A DNA stretch of 64,000 bases from Caulobacteraceae bacterium (GTDB taxonomy: Bacteria > Pseudomonadota > Alphaproteobacteria > Caulobacterales > Caulobacteraceae), in assembly GCA_025450315.1 (NCBI GenBank), contig JANWHQ010000064.1, positions 1 to 64,000 on the forward strand, written 5' to 3'. Under the pieces are notes generated by a model. It worked only from the letters and a program-made list of their open reading frames with translations. It was not told the origin of the DNA and made no database searches. This document shows, piece after piece, positions 56,520-64,000 of the stretch. Positions within the stretch are counted from its first letter, which is position 1. Every line of letters starts with the position of its first letter. The translations under genes and the position numbers were made by a program.

Positions 56520-57478
56520 CGGGCGCCGCGAGGGGGCGGCGGCTCCGCGCCCAGGATGCTGGCGACCTCCCGCGGGATCATCGAATAGCCGAACAGCCGC
56601 CGGTAGAAGTCCCGGGTCTGGCGGACCATGTCGACGTCCCTGAAGCGGTCGGGATGCAGCAGCTTGGCGGTCCACAACAGCTGCAGCGCGAACTCCGGGC
56701 CGTGCCGGTCCCACTGATAGGCGCCGGAGGGGTTGCGGGCGATGCGGTAGCCCTTCAGCGCCGGCACGACGGCCAGGGGATCGTCCTGGACCCGCTCGTC
56801 CTGGCCGCCGACGATGATGATGTCGGGCTTCCAGCGGGCGATCTGCTCGACCGAGATGGGCCGAAGCGTGCCGTGGAGCTCGGCTGCGGCGTTGCGCCCG
56901 CCCGCCCGCCGGATCCAGTCGTCGATCAGGGTGCCCGCGCCGTCGGCCCGCAGCGGGGTCAGGGACCCGATGTGCAGCACCCGCGGCCGGGCGCTCTCGC
57001 GCACCCCCCGGAGGCCGCGATCCAGCCTGCGGACCACGCCGTCGAGATAGGCGTCGTAGGCCCTGGCGCGGGCCCGGGCCGTCGGGTCGCCCAGGGCGTC
57101 GGCGGTCTTGTCGACGCAGCCCCGCAGCGAGGCCATGTCGGTCACGCTGCAGGACATCGAGGGCACGCCCAGGCGCTCCAGGCGCTCGGCCTCGGCGGCC
57201 CGGCCGACGATGGCCAGGTCCACGTGGGCGGCCAGCAGGGCCTCGACATTGACCGGGGTGGCCTGGACCACCGTCGCGCGCCTCAGCGCCGGCGCCAGGC
57301 GGTACATCCAGGGCTGGGCCGAGGGGGAGTCGGTGGTCATCACCAGCCGGTCGGCGGCGCCCAGCATGATCACCGTGGCGTTGTGAGCGTACCAGAGGTC
57401 GGCGATCCGGTGCGCCGGGGCGGCGCTGGCGGGCGCGGCGGCCAGCGCCAGGACGACGAAGAGCCAGCGCCTGATCAA
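56516..57478 (-). CDS. Periplasmic metal/siderophore-type binding protein (BtuF/TroA fold, MolA-like)
   Basis: 320 aa with signal peptide (cleavage near ASA-AP, residue 20). Class III binding-protein features: RLVMTTDSPSAQPWM, then AHVDLAIVGRAAEAERL, a long helix about 125-160, and ISVEQIARWKPDIIIVGGQDE. The start is TTG 57478 with GGGAG upstream. It heads the importer unit directly below a ModE-type operator. Molybdate or tungstate, free or chelated, is the favoured cargo by context; a catecholate siderophore remains possible. Confidence 0.88.
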   Translation of the reverse strand: MIRRWLFVVLALAAAPASAAPAHRIADLWYAHNATVIMLGAADRLVMTTDSPSAQPWMYRLAPALRRATVVQATPVNVEALLAAHVDLAIVGRAAEAERLERLGVPSMSCSVTDMASLRGCVDKTADALGDPTARARARAYDAYLDGVVRRLDRGLRGVRESARPRVLHIGSLTPLRADGAGTLIDDWIRRAGGRNAAAELHGTLRPISVEQIARWKPDIIIVGGQDERVQDDPLAVVPALKGYRIARNPSGAYQWDRHGPEFALQLLWTAKLLHPDRFRDVDMVRQTRDFYRRLFGYSMIPREVASILGAEPPPPRGAR

Positions 57479-57535
57479 TCCGTGCTCCCGGAAACGGCTC
57501 GGGCGCCCGTCCGGGACCGATCGCGGCCTGACGAA

Positions 57536-57555
57536 CTATATTTCCCGATATATAG
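57536..57555. promoter_or_regulatory. ModE-type operator upstream of ABC importer
   Basis: CTATAT (57536-57541), 8 nt, ATATAG (57550-57555): both arms perfect and the same spacing as at 54576. It lies 58-77 bp upstream of the binding-protein TTG, in the 136-bp gap after fdsD. Confidence 0.82.
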
Positions 57556-57614
57556 CCGCGCTTCTATTGCGCGGGCCTGGCGAAGGCAACGAGGGCGGAT
57601 GGGCGGCGACGGCG

Positions 57615-57953
57615 TCAGCCCGCGTCGTCGCCCGGGGCGCGGGCGGTGGGCTGGCCCGTCCGTGCGAGCTCGCGGCGGATCTGGCCCGGAGAGGCCTCGC
57701 GAATGTGGAGGATGGCCTTCAAGGCGATCGGCTTCAGCCCCTCGCCGCCGGCGCCGTCGATGTGACCGAAGATCTGGCGCATCATCGAGGCGCCCCAGTA
57801 GGCCTTGATGTGGTCGGCCGTTCCCGCCACCGCCTTGGGCTCGTCGCCCTGAGAGGCAAAGAAATCGGCGATCTGGTTGGCCATGTAGACCAGCCGCTGC
57901 TCGGTCGACTTGTGGATCTCGGGCTCGGCGTCTTCGTCGGGGAGTCCGCTCAT
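57615..57953 (-). CDS. fdsD: Formate dehydrogenase delta subunit FdsD
   Basis: 112 aa. VYMANQIADFFASQGDEP with a later HIKAYWGASMMRQIF identifies the small FdsD accessory/delta subunit of NAD-dependent Mo formate dehydrogenases. It overlaps the end of fdsA by 4 nt. No such subunit accompanies FDH1. Confidence 0.93.
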   Translation of the reverse strand: MSGLPDEDAEPEIHKSTEQRLVYMANQIADFFASQGDEPKAVAGTADHIKAYWGASMMRQIFGHIDGAGGEGLKPIALKAILHIREASPGQIRRELARTGQPTARAPGDDAG

Positions 57954-60796
57954 TCGGCCGGCTCGACGCTTGCGGCGATCCGTCGGCTGCGCCGCTGCAG
58001 CACCTCGTACTCCTCCTGCCATGCGGTAGGCCCGTTGGACGGCGTGACCTGGACGGCGGTGACCTTGTACTCGGGGCAGTTGGTGGCCCAGTCCGAATAG
58101 TCGGTGGTGATCACGTTCACCTGGGCGTTCGGGTGGTGGAAGGTGGTGTAGACCACCCCTGGCGCGACCCGCTCGGTGATCAGCGCCCGCAGGGTCGTGG
58201 CGCCGGCGCGGCTCTGCAGCTTCACCCAGTCGCCGTCCTTTATCCCGCGGTCCTCGGCGTCGTGCGGATGGATCTCCAGCCGATCCTCCTGGTGCCACAG
58301 CGAGTTGGCGGTACGGCGCGTCTGGGCGCCCACGTTGTACTGCGACAGGATCCGGCCGGTGGTGAGCAGCAACGGATAGCGCGGCCCGATCTTCTCGTCG
58401 GTCGGGATGTATTCGGTGATGACGAAATTGCCCTTGCCGCGCACGAAGCCCCCGACGTGCATCACCGGCGAGCCCATCGGGGCCTTTTCGTTGCAGGGCC
58501 ACTGCACCGAACCCTCGCGCTCCAGCAGGTCGTAGCTCACACCCGAGAAGGTCGGGGTCAGGCGCGCGATCTCGTCCATGATCTCGGACGGATGGCCGTA
58601 GTTCATCTCCAGGCCCATGGCGTTCGACAGCCGCTGGGTGATCTCCCAGTCCGCGTAGCCGTTCTTGGGGCTCATCACCTTGCGCACCCGCTGGATGCGG
58701 CGCTCGGCGTTGATGAAGGTGCCATCCTTCTCGAGGAAGGTGCAGCCGGGCAGGAAGACGTGGGCGTAGTTGGCGGTCTCGTTCAGGAACAGGTCCTGGA
58801 CCACCACGCATTCCATGGCCGCCAGGCCGGCGGACACGTGCTTGGTGTTGGGGTCGGACTGCAGGATGTCCTCGCCCTGGACGTAGAGGCCCTTGAACTC
58901 GCCATCGACGGCGGCATCCAGCATGTTGGGGATGCGGAAGCCCGGATCGGACTGCAGCGCCACGCCCCAGTCGGCCTCGAAGCTGCCCCGCACCTGGTCG
59001 TCGGACACGTGGCGATAGCCCGGGAACTCGTGCGGGAACGAGCCCATGTCGCACGAGCCCTGCACGTTGTTCTGGCCGCGCAGCGGGTTCACGCCGACGC
59101 CTGGCCGGCCGATGTTCCCGGTGGCCATGGCCAGGTTGGCGATGGCGATGACCGCGGTCGAGCCCTGGCTGTGCTCGGTGACGCCCAGGCCGTAGTAGAT
59201 CGCGCCCTCGCCGCCGGTGGCGTAGAGCCTCGCCGCCCCTCGCACGTCGGCGGCCGCCACGCCGGTGAAGACCTCGACCGCCTCGGGGCTGCGCTCGGGC
59301 TGGGAGACGAACTCCGCCCAGTGCCGGAAGGCTTCGACGTCGCAGAAATTCCGGACGAACGCCTCGTCCACGAGGCCCTCGGTGACGATCACATGCGCCA
59401 GCGCCGTCAGGATGGCGACGTTGGCGCCCGGCCGGACCGGCAGGTGGTAATCGGCCTGGATGTGCGGGGTTCGCACCAACTCGGTCTTGCGCGGATCGAT
59501 CACGATCAGCCGCGCCCCCTGGCGCAGGCGGTGCTTCATGCGCGAGGCGAACACCGGGTGGGCGTCCGTGGGATTGGCGCCGATGATCAGCACCACATCG
59601 GTGTGCTCGACGGAATCGAAATCCTGGGTGCCGGCCGAAGTCCCGAACGTCGTCTTCAGGCCGTAGCCGGTCGGCGAATGGCAGACCCGGGCGCAGGTGT
59701 CGACGTTGTTGTTGCCGAAGCCGGCGCGGACCAGCTTCTGGACCAGATAGGTCTCTTCGTCGGTGCAGCGCGAGGAGGTGATGCCGCCGATGGCGTTGAC
59801 GCCGTACTTCCCCTGGATGCGCTTGAACTCCGAGGCGGTGTGGGCGATCGCCTCGTCCCAGCTGACTTCCCGCCACGGCTGGTCGATGGAGGCGCGGATC
59901 ATCGGCTTGAGGATGCGTTCCTTGTGGGTCGCATAGCCCCAGGCGAAGCGGCCCTTGACGCAGGAGTGGCCGCGGTTGGCCTTGCCGTCCTTGTAGGGGA
60001 CCATGCGCACGAGTTCCTCGCCGCGCATCTCGGCCTTGAACGAGCAGCCGACGCCGCAATAGGCGCAGGTGGTGACCACCGAGTGCTCGGGGACGCCGAT
60101 CTCGATGACCGCCTTCTCGTTCAGGGTCGCGGTCGGGCAGGCCTGGACGCAGGCCCCGCAGGAGACGCACTCGGACGAGAAGAAGGGCTCGGACTGGCCG
60201 GGCGACACACGGCTGTCGAAGCCGCGGCCCGAGATGGTCAGGGCCAGGGTGCCCTGCACCTCGTCGCACGCCCGCACGCAGCGCGAGCAGACGATGCACT
60301 TGGACTTCTCGTAGGTGAAATAGGGGTTGGACTCGTCCTTGCCCTCCTGGATGTGGCTGGCGCCCTCGTAGCCGTAGCGGACCTCGCGCAGGCCCACCTG
60401 GCCGGCCATGTCCTGCAGCTCGCAGTCGCCGTTGGCCGAGCAGGTGAGGCAGTCCAGCGGATGGTCGGAGATGTAGAGCTCCATCACCCCCTTGCGCAGC
60501 TTGGCGAGCCTGGGCGTCTGGGTGCGGACCACCATGCCGGGGGCCACCGGCGTGGTGCAGGAGGCGGGCGCGCCCGGCCGGCCATCGATCTCCACCAGGC
60601 ACAGGCGGCACGAGCCGAAGGCCTCCATCATGTCCGAGGCGCAGAGCTTGGGGATCCGGGTCCCGATCTCCGCGGCCGCGCGCATGATCGAGGTGCCCGC
60701 CGCCACGCTGACGGTCTGGCCGTCGATGGTCAGGGTCACCGTGGCCCCGGACTTGGAGGGGGGCGTGCCGTAGTCGATTTCCCGGATCAGAGGCAT
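57950..60796 (-). CDS. fdsA: NAD-dependent formate dehydrogenase alpha subunit FdsA (FDH2)
   Basis: 948 aa. N-terminal NuoG-like domain: [2Fe-2S] (CASDMMEAFGSCRLCLVEI, SCTTP), then DHPLDCLTCSANGDCELQ with the His-Cys3 cluster. Two [4Fe-4S] clusters (CIVCSRCVRACDEV, CVSCGACVQACPTAT), CAYCGVGCSFKAE and active-site NNVDTCARVCHSPTGYGL follow. The MGD-binding C-terminal domain has FLNETANYAHVFLPG and TTGRILSQYNVGAQTRR. Typical of cytoplasmic Mo-FDH of the fdsGBAD type. ATG 60796 has AGGAA upstream. It follows fdsB by 11 bp. Confidence 0.96.
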   Translation of the reverse strand: MPLIREIDYGTPPSKSGATVTLTIDGQTVSVAAGTSIMRAAAEIGTRIPKLCASDMMEAFGSCRLCLVEIDGRPGAPASCTTPVAPGMVVRTQTPRLAKLRKGVMELYISDHPLDCLTCSANGDCELQDMAGQVGLREVRYGYEGASHIQEGKDESNPYFTYEKSKCIVCSRCVRACDEVQGTLALTISGRGFDSRVSPGQSEPFFSSECVSCGACVQACPTATLNEKAVIEIGVPEHSVVTTCAYCGVGCSFKAEMRGEELVRMVPYKDGKANRGHSCVKGRFAWGYATHKERILKPMIRASIDQPWREVSWDEAIAHTASEFKRIQGKYGVNAIGGITSSRCTDEETYLVQKLVRAGFGNNNVDTCARVCHSPTGYGLKTTFGTSAGTQDFDSVEHTDVVLIIGANPTDAHPVFASRMKHRLRQGARLIVIDPRKTELVRTPHIQADYHLPVRPGANVAILTALAHVIVTEGLVDEAFVRNFCDVEAFRHWAEFVSQPERSPEAVEVFTGVAAADVRGAARLYATGGEGAIYYGLGVTEHSQGSTAVIAIANLAMATGNIGRPGVGVNPLRGQNNVQGSCDMGSFPHEFPGYRHVSDDQVRGSFEADWGVALQSDPGFRIPNMLDAAVDGEFKGLYVQGEDILQSDPNTKHVSAGLAAMECVVVQDLFLNETANYAHVFLPGCTFLEKDGTFINAERRIQRVRKVMSPKNGYADWEITQRLSNAMGLEMNYGHPSEIMDEIARLTPTFSGVSYDLLEREGSVQWPCNEKAPMGSPVMHVGGFVRGKGNFVITEYIPTDEKIGPRYPLLLTTGRILSQYNVGAQTRRTANSLWHQEDRLEIHPHDAEDRGIKDGDWVKLQSRAGATTLRALITERVAPGVVYTTFHHPNAQVNVITTDYSDWATNCPEYKVTAVQVTPSNGPTAWQEEYEVLQRRSRRIAASVEPAE

Positions 60797-60807
60797 CGGA
60801 GTTCCTG

Positions 60808-62364
60808 TTATGCCGGTTCGGCGAGGCGCTCGGCCACGACGAAGTCTTCCGGGAAGTGGGTGAGGGCGCTCATCACCGGATAGGGCGTGAAGCCCCCCAG
60901 GGCGCAAAGCGAGCCGAACTTCATCGTCTCGCAAAGGTCCGTCAGGATCTGGCGTTGCAGGGCGGGGGTCTCGCCGCGCGACAGCTTGTCGATGGTCTCC
61001 ACGCCCCGGACCGAGCCGATCCGGCAGGGCGTGCACTTGCCACAGCTCTCGATCGCGCAGAACTCCATGGCGAACCGGGCCTGCTTCTTCATGTCGACCG
61101 TGTCGTCGAAGACCACGATCCCGCCGTGGCCGATCAGTCCGTCCCTGGCGGCGAACGCCTCGTAGTCGAAGGGCGTGTCGAACAGCGCTCGCGGGAAATA
61201 GGCGCCCAGCGGCCCGCCCACCTGCACCGCCCGCACCGGCCGGCCCGAGAGCGCGCCGCCGCCGATGTCGTCGACCAGTTCACCCAGGGTGACGCCGAAG
61301 GCGGTCTCGAACAGGCCGCCGTTCCTGATGTTGCCGGCCAGCTGGATCGGCATGGTCCCCCGCGAGCGGCCCATGCCGTAGGCGCGGTAGGTTTCCGCGC
61401 CCTGGGCCAGGATGAAGGGCGCGGCGGCGTAGGACAGCACGTTGTTGATCACGGTCGGCTTGCCGAACAGTCCCTTGTGCGCCGGCAGCGGCGGCTTGGC
61501 GCGGACCTGGCCGCGCTTGCCTTCCAGGGAGTCGAGCAGCGAGGTTTCCTCGCCGCAGACATAGGCCCCCGCCCCCACGCGCACCTCGAGATCGAAGGCA
61601 TGGGCGGAGCCCGCGATGGTCTCGCCGAGCAGGCCGGCGCGCCGCGCGGTCGCGATCGCCTTCTCCATGGCGGCGACCGCGTGAGGATATTCCGAGCGGA
61701 TGTAGATGAAGCCCTTGGTCGCGCCGACGGCGACGCCGCCAATGGTCATGCCCTCGATCAGGACGAAGGGATCGCCTTCCATGATCATCCGGTCGGCGAA
61801 GGTTCCCGAATCACCCTCGTCGGCGTTGCAGACCACGTACTTGCGCTCGCCGGGGGCATCGGCGGTGGTCTTCCATTTGATGCCCGTGGGGAAACCGGCG
61901 CCGCCGCGGCCCCTGAGCCCGGACTTGGTGATCTCCTCGATGATCCCGGCCGGCCCCAGCGACAGGGCGCGCTCCAGGCCCCGGCAGCCGCCCTGGGCGC
62001 GGTAGTCCTGCAGCGACTGGGGATCGATGACGCCACAGCGCGCGAAGGTGAGGCGCGTCTGGCGCTTCAGGAACGGCAGCTCCTCCGGCCGGCCGACGCG
62101 CTTGGCGTGCGGCCGGCCCTCGAACAGGCCGGCCTCGGCCAGGGCCGGGACCTCCTCGGCATGGACGGGGCCATAGCCGATCCGCCCGTCGGGGGTCTCG
62201 ACCTCGACCAGCGTCTCCAGCTCGAACATCCCGCGCGAGCCGTTGCGAACGATGTGGATCGAGAGGCCGCGCTTGGCCGCTTCGATCGGCAGGGCGGCCG
62301 CCACCTCGTCGGCGCCGACGGCCACCGCCGCCGCATCGCCGGGGACATAGACCTTCACGTTCAT
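60808..62364 (-). CDS. fdsB: NAD-dependent formate dehydrogenase beta subunit FdsB (FDH2)
   Basis: 518 aa; NuoF-like with an N-terminal thioredoxin-like extension. FMN/NADH-binding segments RGRGGAGFPTGIKWK and NADEGDSGTFADRM are present. The GAGAYVCGEETSLLDSLEGKRG segment is intact, in contrast to FDH1 beta. The C-terminal [4Fe-4S] ligands are ESCGKCTPCRIG and SLCALGG. It overlaps fdsG by 4 nt. Confidence 0.96.
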   Translation of the reverse strand: MNVKVYVPGDAAAVAVGADEVAAALPIEAAKRGLSIHIVRNGSRGMFELETLVEVETPDGRIGYGPVHAEEVPALAEAGLFEGRPHAKRVGRPEELPFLKRQTRLTFARCGVIDPQSLQDYRAQGGCRGLERALSLGPAGIIEEITKSGLRGRGGAGFPTGIKWKTTADAPGERKYVVCNADEGDSGTFADRMIMEGDPFVLIEGMTIGGVAVGATKGFIYIRSEYPHAVAAMEKAIATARRAGLLGETIAGSAHAFDLEVRVGAGAYVCGEETSLLDSLEGKRGQVRAKPPLPAHKGLFGKPTVINNVLSYAAAPFILAQGAETYRAYGMGRSRGTMPIQLAGNIRNGGLFETAFGVTLGELVDDIGGGALSGRPVRAVQVGGPLGAYFPRALFDTPFDYEAFAARDGLIGHGGIVVFDDTVDMKKQARFAMEFCAIESCGKCTPCRIGSVRGVETIDKLSRGETPALQRQILTDLCETMKFGSLCALGGFTPYPVMSALTHFPEDFVVAERLAEPA

Positions 62365-62861
62365 GCCCGCGCCTGTGCGATCAGGTCGTCGAGCCGCTGC
62401 TCGTCCAGGCGCGCCACCAGCCGCTCGCCCAGCATGGCCGAGGGGCCCGAGGCGCAGAGGCCCAGGCAGAAGATCTCTTCCAGCGCGACGGAGCCGTCCT
62501 TGGAGGTCTCGCCCATGGCCAGGCCCAGCTTCGCCTCGGCCAGGGCCACGATGGCGTCGCCGCCGCGGGCCTGGCAGGCCTCGGCGCGGCAGAGCTTGAG
62601 CGTCCGCCGCGCCCCCGGCTCGCGCTTGAAGTCATGGTAGAAGGTCACGACCCCGTGCACCTCGGCCCGCGACAGGTTCAGCGCGCCGGCCACGATCCGC
62701 ACCGCCTCGTCCGGCACATGTCCAAAGGCGTGCTGCAGCGCGTGCAGCACCGGCAGGAGGGCGCCGTCCCGATCCACGTGGGCGACGATGATCTCGACCG
62801 CCCGCTCGGGCGTGAACGGTTCGGCTGGGGGCATGGGGGACAATGACTCGGGCGCGGACAT
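62361..62861 (-). CDS. fdsG: NAD-dependent formate dehydrogenase gamma subunit FdsG (FDH2)
   Basis: 166 aa NuoE-like protein. [2Fe-2S] ligands lie in LCRAEACQARGG and CLGLCASGPSAM. HGVVTFYHDFKREPG is the NuoE hallmark. The ATG at 62861 abuts the ModE-type operator; the ATG at 62837 is an alternative that would leave the operator in a short leader. First gene of the fdsGBAD unit. Confidence 0.94.
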   Translation of the reverse strand: MSAPESLSPMPPAEPFTPERAVEIIVAHVDRDGALLPVLHALQHAFGHVPDEAVRIVAGALNLSRAEVHGVVTFYHDFKREPGARRTLKLCRAEACQARGGDAIVALAEAKLGLAMGETSKDGSVALEEIFCLGLCASGPSAMLGERLVARLDEQRLDDLIAQARA

Positions 62862-62881
62862 CTATATCTGGCCGTATATAA
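62862..62881. promoter_or_regulatory. ModE-type operator upstream of fdsGBAD
   Basis: CTATAT (62862-62867), 8 nt, ATATAA (62876-62881): one arm perfect, the other one base from the other sites and equal to the ModE consensus arm. It touches the fdsG ATG. It also lies in the region shared with the divergent MOT1-type transporter gene. Confidence 0.8.
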
Positions 62882-63002
62882 TAATGGTCGCCGCCTGCAA
62901 GTCCGCCCGCGCCGCCGGGCGGCCCAATCGCACGCGGTTCATGGCGGAGGCGCCGACAGCCCACCGCCCGAACAATCCCGACCAGCGGCGCGGCGAACTT
63001 CC

Positions 63003-63010
63003 CGCTATAT
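63003..63010. promoter_or_regulatory. Possible ModE half-site before MOT1-type transporter
   Basis: CGCTATAT matches one arm of the ModE consensus 41 bp upstream of the transporter ATG; the expected second arm is not recognisable. Low confidence alone. Confidence 0.3.
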
Positions 63011-63050
63011 GGCCCCTGGCTGAGCTGCGGGCCGGGCGAAGGCGACACCG

Positions 63051-64000
63051 ATGGCTGAGGAGACGCTGCAGGACGAGCAGGCCCGGGTCCCGGCGGTCCG
63101 CCGGCGGTTCGCCTGGAACCTCGACGAGGTATCCGGCGCGCTCGGCGACCTCGGCACCTTCCTGCCCCACATCATCGGCGCGATCACCGTGGTGGGCATG
63201 AACCCCACCGGCATCTTCGTGACCTTCGGCCTGTTCTACGCCCTGGCGGGCGGTTTCTATGGCGTCCCCATGGCCGTCCAGCCGATGAAGGCGGCCTCAG
63301 CGGCGGTGCTGATCAAGCCGATGGACCCGGGCGCGGTGGCTGGCGCGGGCCTGGCCATCGGGGCCTTCTTCCTGATCGCCGGGGCCTCGGGACTGGTGGG
63401 CCGCATCGCCCGCGCCCTGCCCCCGACCGTGGCGGCCGGCCTGCAGCTGGGGCTCGGCCTGTCGCTGGCCGGGCTCGGCATCCGCTATGTCGGCCATCAG
63501 GTCTGGCTGGGCCTGTTCATGTGCGCCTTCATGCTGGTGCTGATGCGCGTCCCGCGCATGCCGGTGGCCCTGATCGCCGTGATCGTGGGGTCGGCCATCG
63601 GCGTCGTGACCGGCCTCTCGCCGCCGATCCCCCGGCTGGACCTCGGCCTGCATCTGCCGCGCCTGATCTGGCCCAGCCTGGCCCAGGTGCAGGACGGGGT
63701 GATCCACGCGGTGCTGCCGCAGATCCCGCTGACCCTGACCAACGCCATCATCGTGACCGCCGCGGTCTCGCGCCAGCTGTTCCCCGGCCAGGCCCCCCGG
63801 GTGACCGAGCGCAACCTCGCCCTCACCACCGGCCTCGGCAACCTGCTGGCCGCGCCCTTCGGGGGCTATCTGATGTGCCATGGGGCCGGCGGCATGACCG
63901 GCCACTATCGCTTCGGCGCCCGCACCGCGACGGCGCCCCTGCTGATCGGGCTGGTGCTGGTGGCGCTCGGCCTGTTGCTGGGCTCCAGCGGCTATCAGCT
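63051..64000 (+). CDS. MOT1-type molybdate transporter (3' end beyond window)
   Basis: Open frame to the window end, at least 316 residues. Family signatures of the MOT1 (sulfate-permease-related) molybdate transporters: GALGDLGTFLPHIIGAI near residue 30, VPMAVQPMKAASAAVL near 75, PLTLTNAIIVTAAVSRQLFP near 230 and MCHGAGGMTGHYRFGARTATA near 275. About nine spans are visible so far. ATG 63051 with GAAGG upstream. Divergent from fdsG. It gives an inner-membrane molybdate route independent of the ABC importer. Confidence 0.9.
   Translation, partial: MAEETLQDEQARVPAVRRRFAWNLDEVSGALGDLGTFLPHIIGAITVVGMNPTGIFVTFGLFYALAGGFYGVPMAVQPMKAASAAVLIKPMDPGAVAGAGLAIGAFFLIAGASGLVGRIARALPPTVAAGLQLGLGLSLAGLGIRYVGHQVWLGLFMCAFMLVLMRVPRMPVALIAVIVGSAIGVVTGLSPPIPRLDLGLHLPRLIWPSLAQVQDGVIHAVLPQIPLTLTNAIIVTAAVSRQLFPGQAPRVTERNLALTTGLGNLLAAPFGGYLMCHGAGGMTGHYRFGARTATAPLLIGLVLVALGLLLGSSGYQ

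Noticed and set aside
52398-57478. Plain iron-siderophore or cobalamin uptake for the receptor and ABC importer
   Set aside because: Not excluded by the proteins themselves, but no Fur-like box or cobalamin riboswitch was seen upstream, and both units carry ModE-type operators among Mo genes, so Mo/W is favoured.

Overview
The window looks like chromosome of a GC-rich alphaproteobacterium of the Caulobacterales (Caulobacter/Phenylobacterium type). The evidence is the division and cell wall (dcw) cluster with ddlB-ftsQ-ftsA, and ftsZ followed by lpxC, bamD and recN, together with a perfect CtrA-type TTAA-N7-TTAA box upstream of ftsZ. The assignment rests on gene order and protein motifs only.

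Layout. 1-4.6 kb: recN (partial), bamD, lpxC and ftsZ on the minus strand. 4.8-11.4 kb: an accessory block that separates ftsZ from ftsA. It holds membrane proteins, a methyltransferase, a winged-helix regulator module, a metallo-beta-lactamase-fold protein, a crotonase-like protein and a CoA-transferase. 11.4-30.3 kb: the main dcw operon on the minus strand, in transcription order mraZ-rsmH-ftsL-ftsI-murE-murF-mraY-murD-ftsW-murG-murC-murB, an M28 peptidase, then ddlB-ftsQ-ftsA. Many junctions are 1-8 nt overlaps. 30.5-33.0 kb: an intact IS1595-type transposon with 23-bp inverted repeats, an 8-bp target duplication and passenger genes. It sits between mraZ and the RNase P RNA gene. 33.1-37.8 kb: rnpB, a second copy of the regulator/membrane-protein module, and small envelope or secreted proteins. 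37.8-43.9 kb: a 5-oxoprolinase gene with an in-frame amber codon and an in-frame palindromic repeat insertion, an ArsR-methyltransferase regulator, and an MlaA-like protein.

43.9-64 kb is a molybdenum/tungsten locus. It has mobA, two moeA genes, mobB and two different NAD-type formate dehydrogenases: a two-gene enzyme with a fused NuoE/NuoF-like subunit, and an fdsGBAD-type enzyme. It also has a FecBCD-type ABC importer, a TonB-dependent outer-membrane receptor and a MOT1-type transporter (cut by the window end). Three successive minus-strand transcription units (fdsGBAD, the ABC importer, and receptor-moeA2-FDH1-mobB) each begin with a 20-bp palindrome of identical geometry, CTATAT-N8-ATATA(G/A). 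This is the geometry of the ModE operator. The best candidate for an undescribed system is therefore a ModE-type-controlled, TonB-energised outer-membrane uptake route for molybdate, tungstate or a chelate of either, feeding the formate dehydrogenases encoded beside it.

Two genes (the 5-oxoprolinase and the fused FDH1 beta subunit) each have a UAG exactly where the family has a conserved Tyr, with extra substitutions next to it. This could be decay or sequence error. It is not a code change, because UAG is a normal stop in ftsI, ftsA and mraY.
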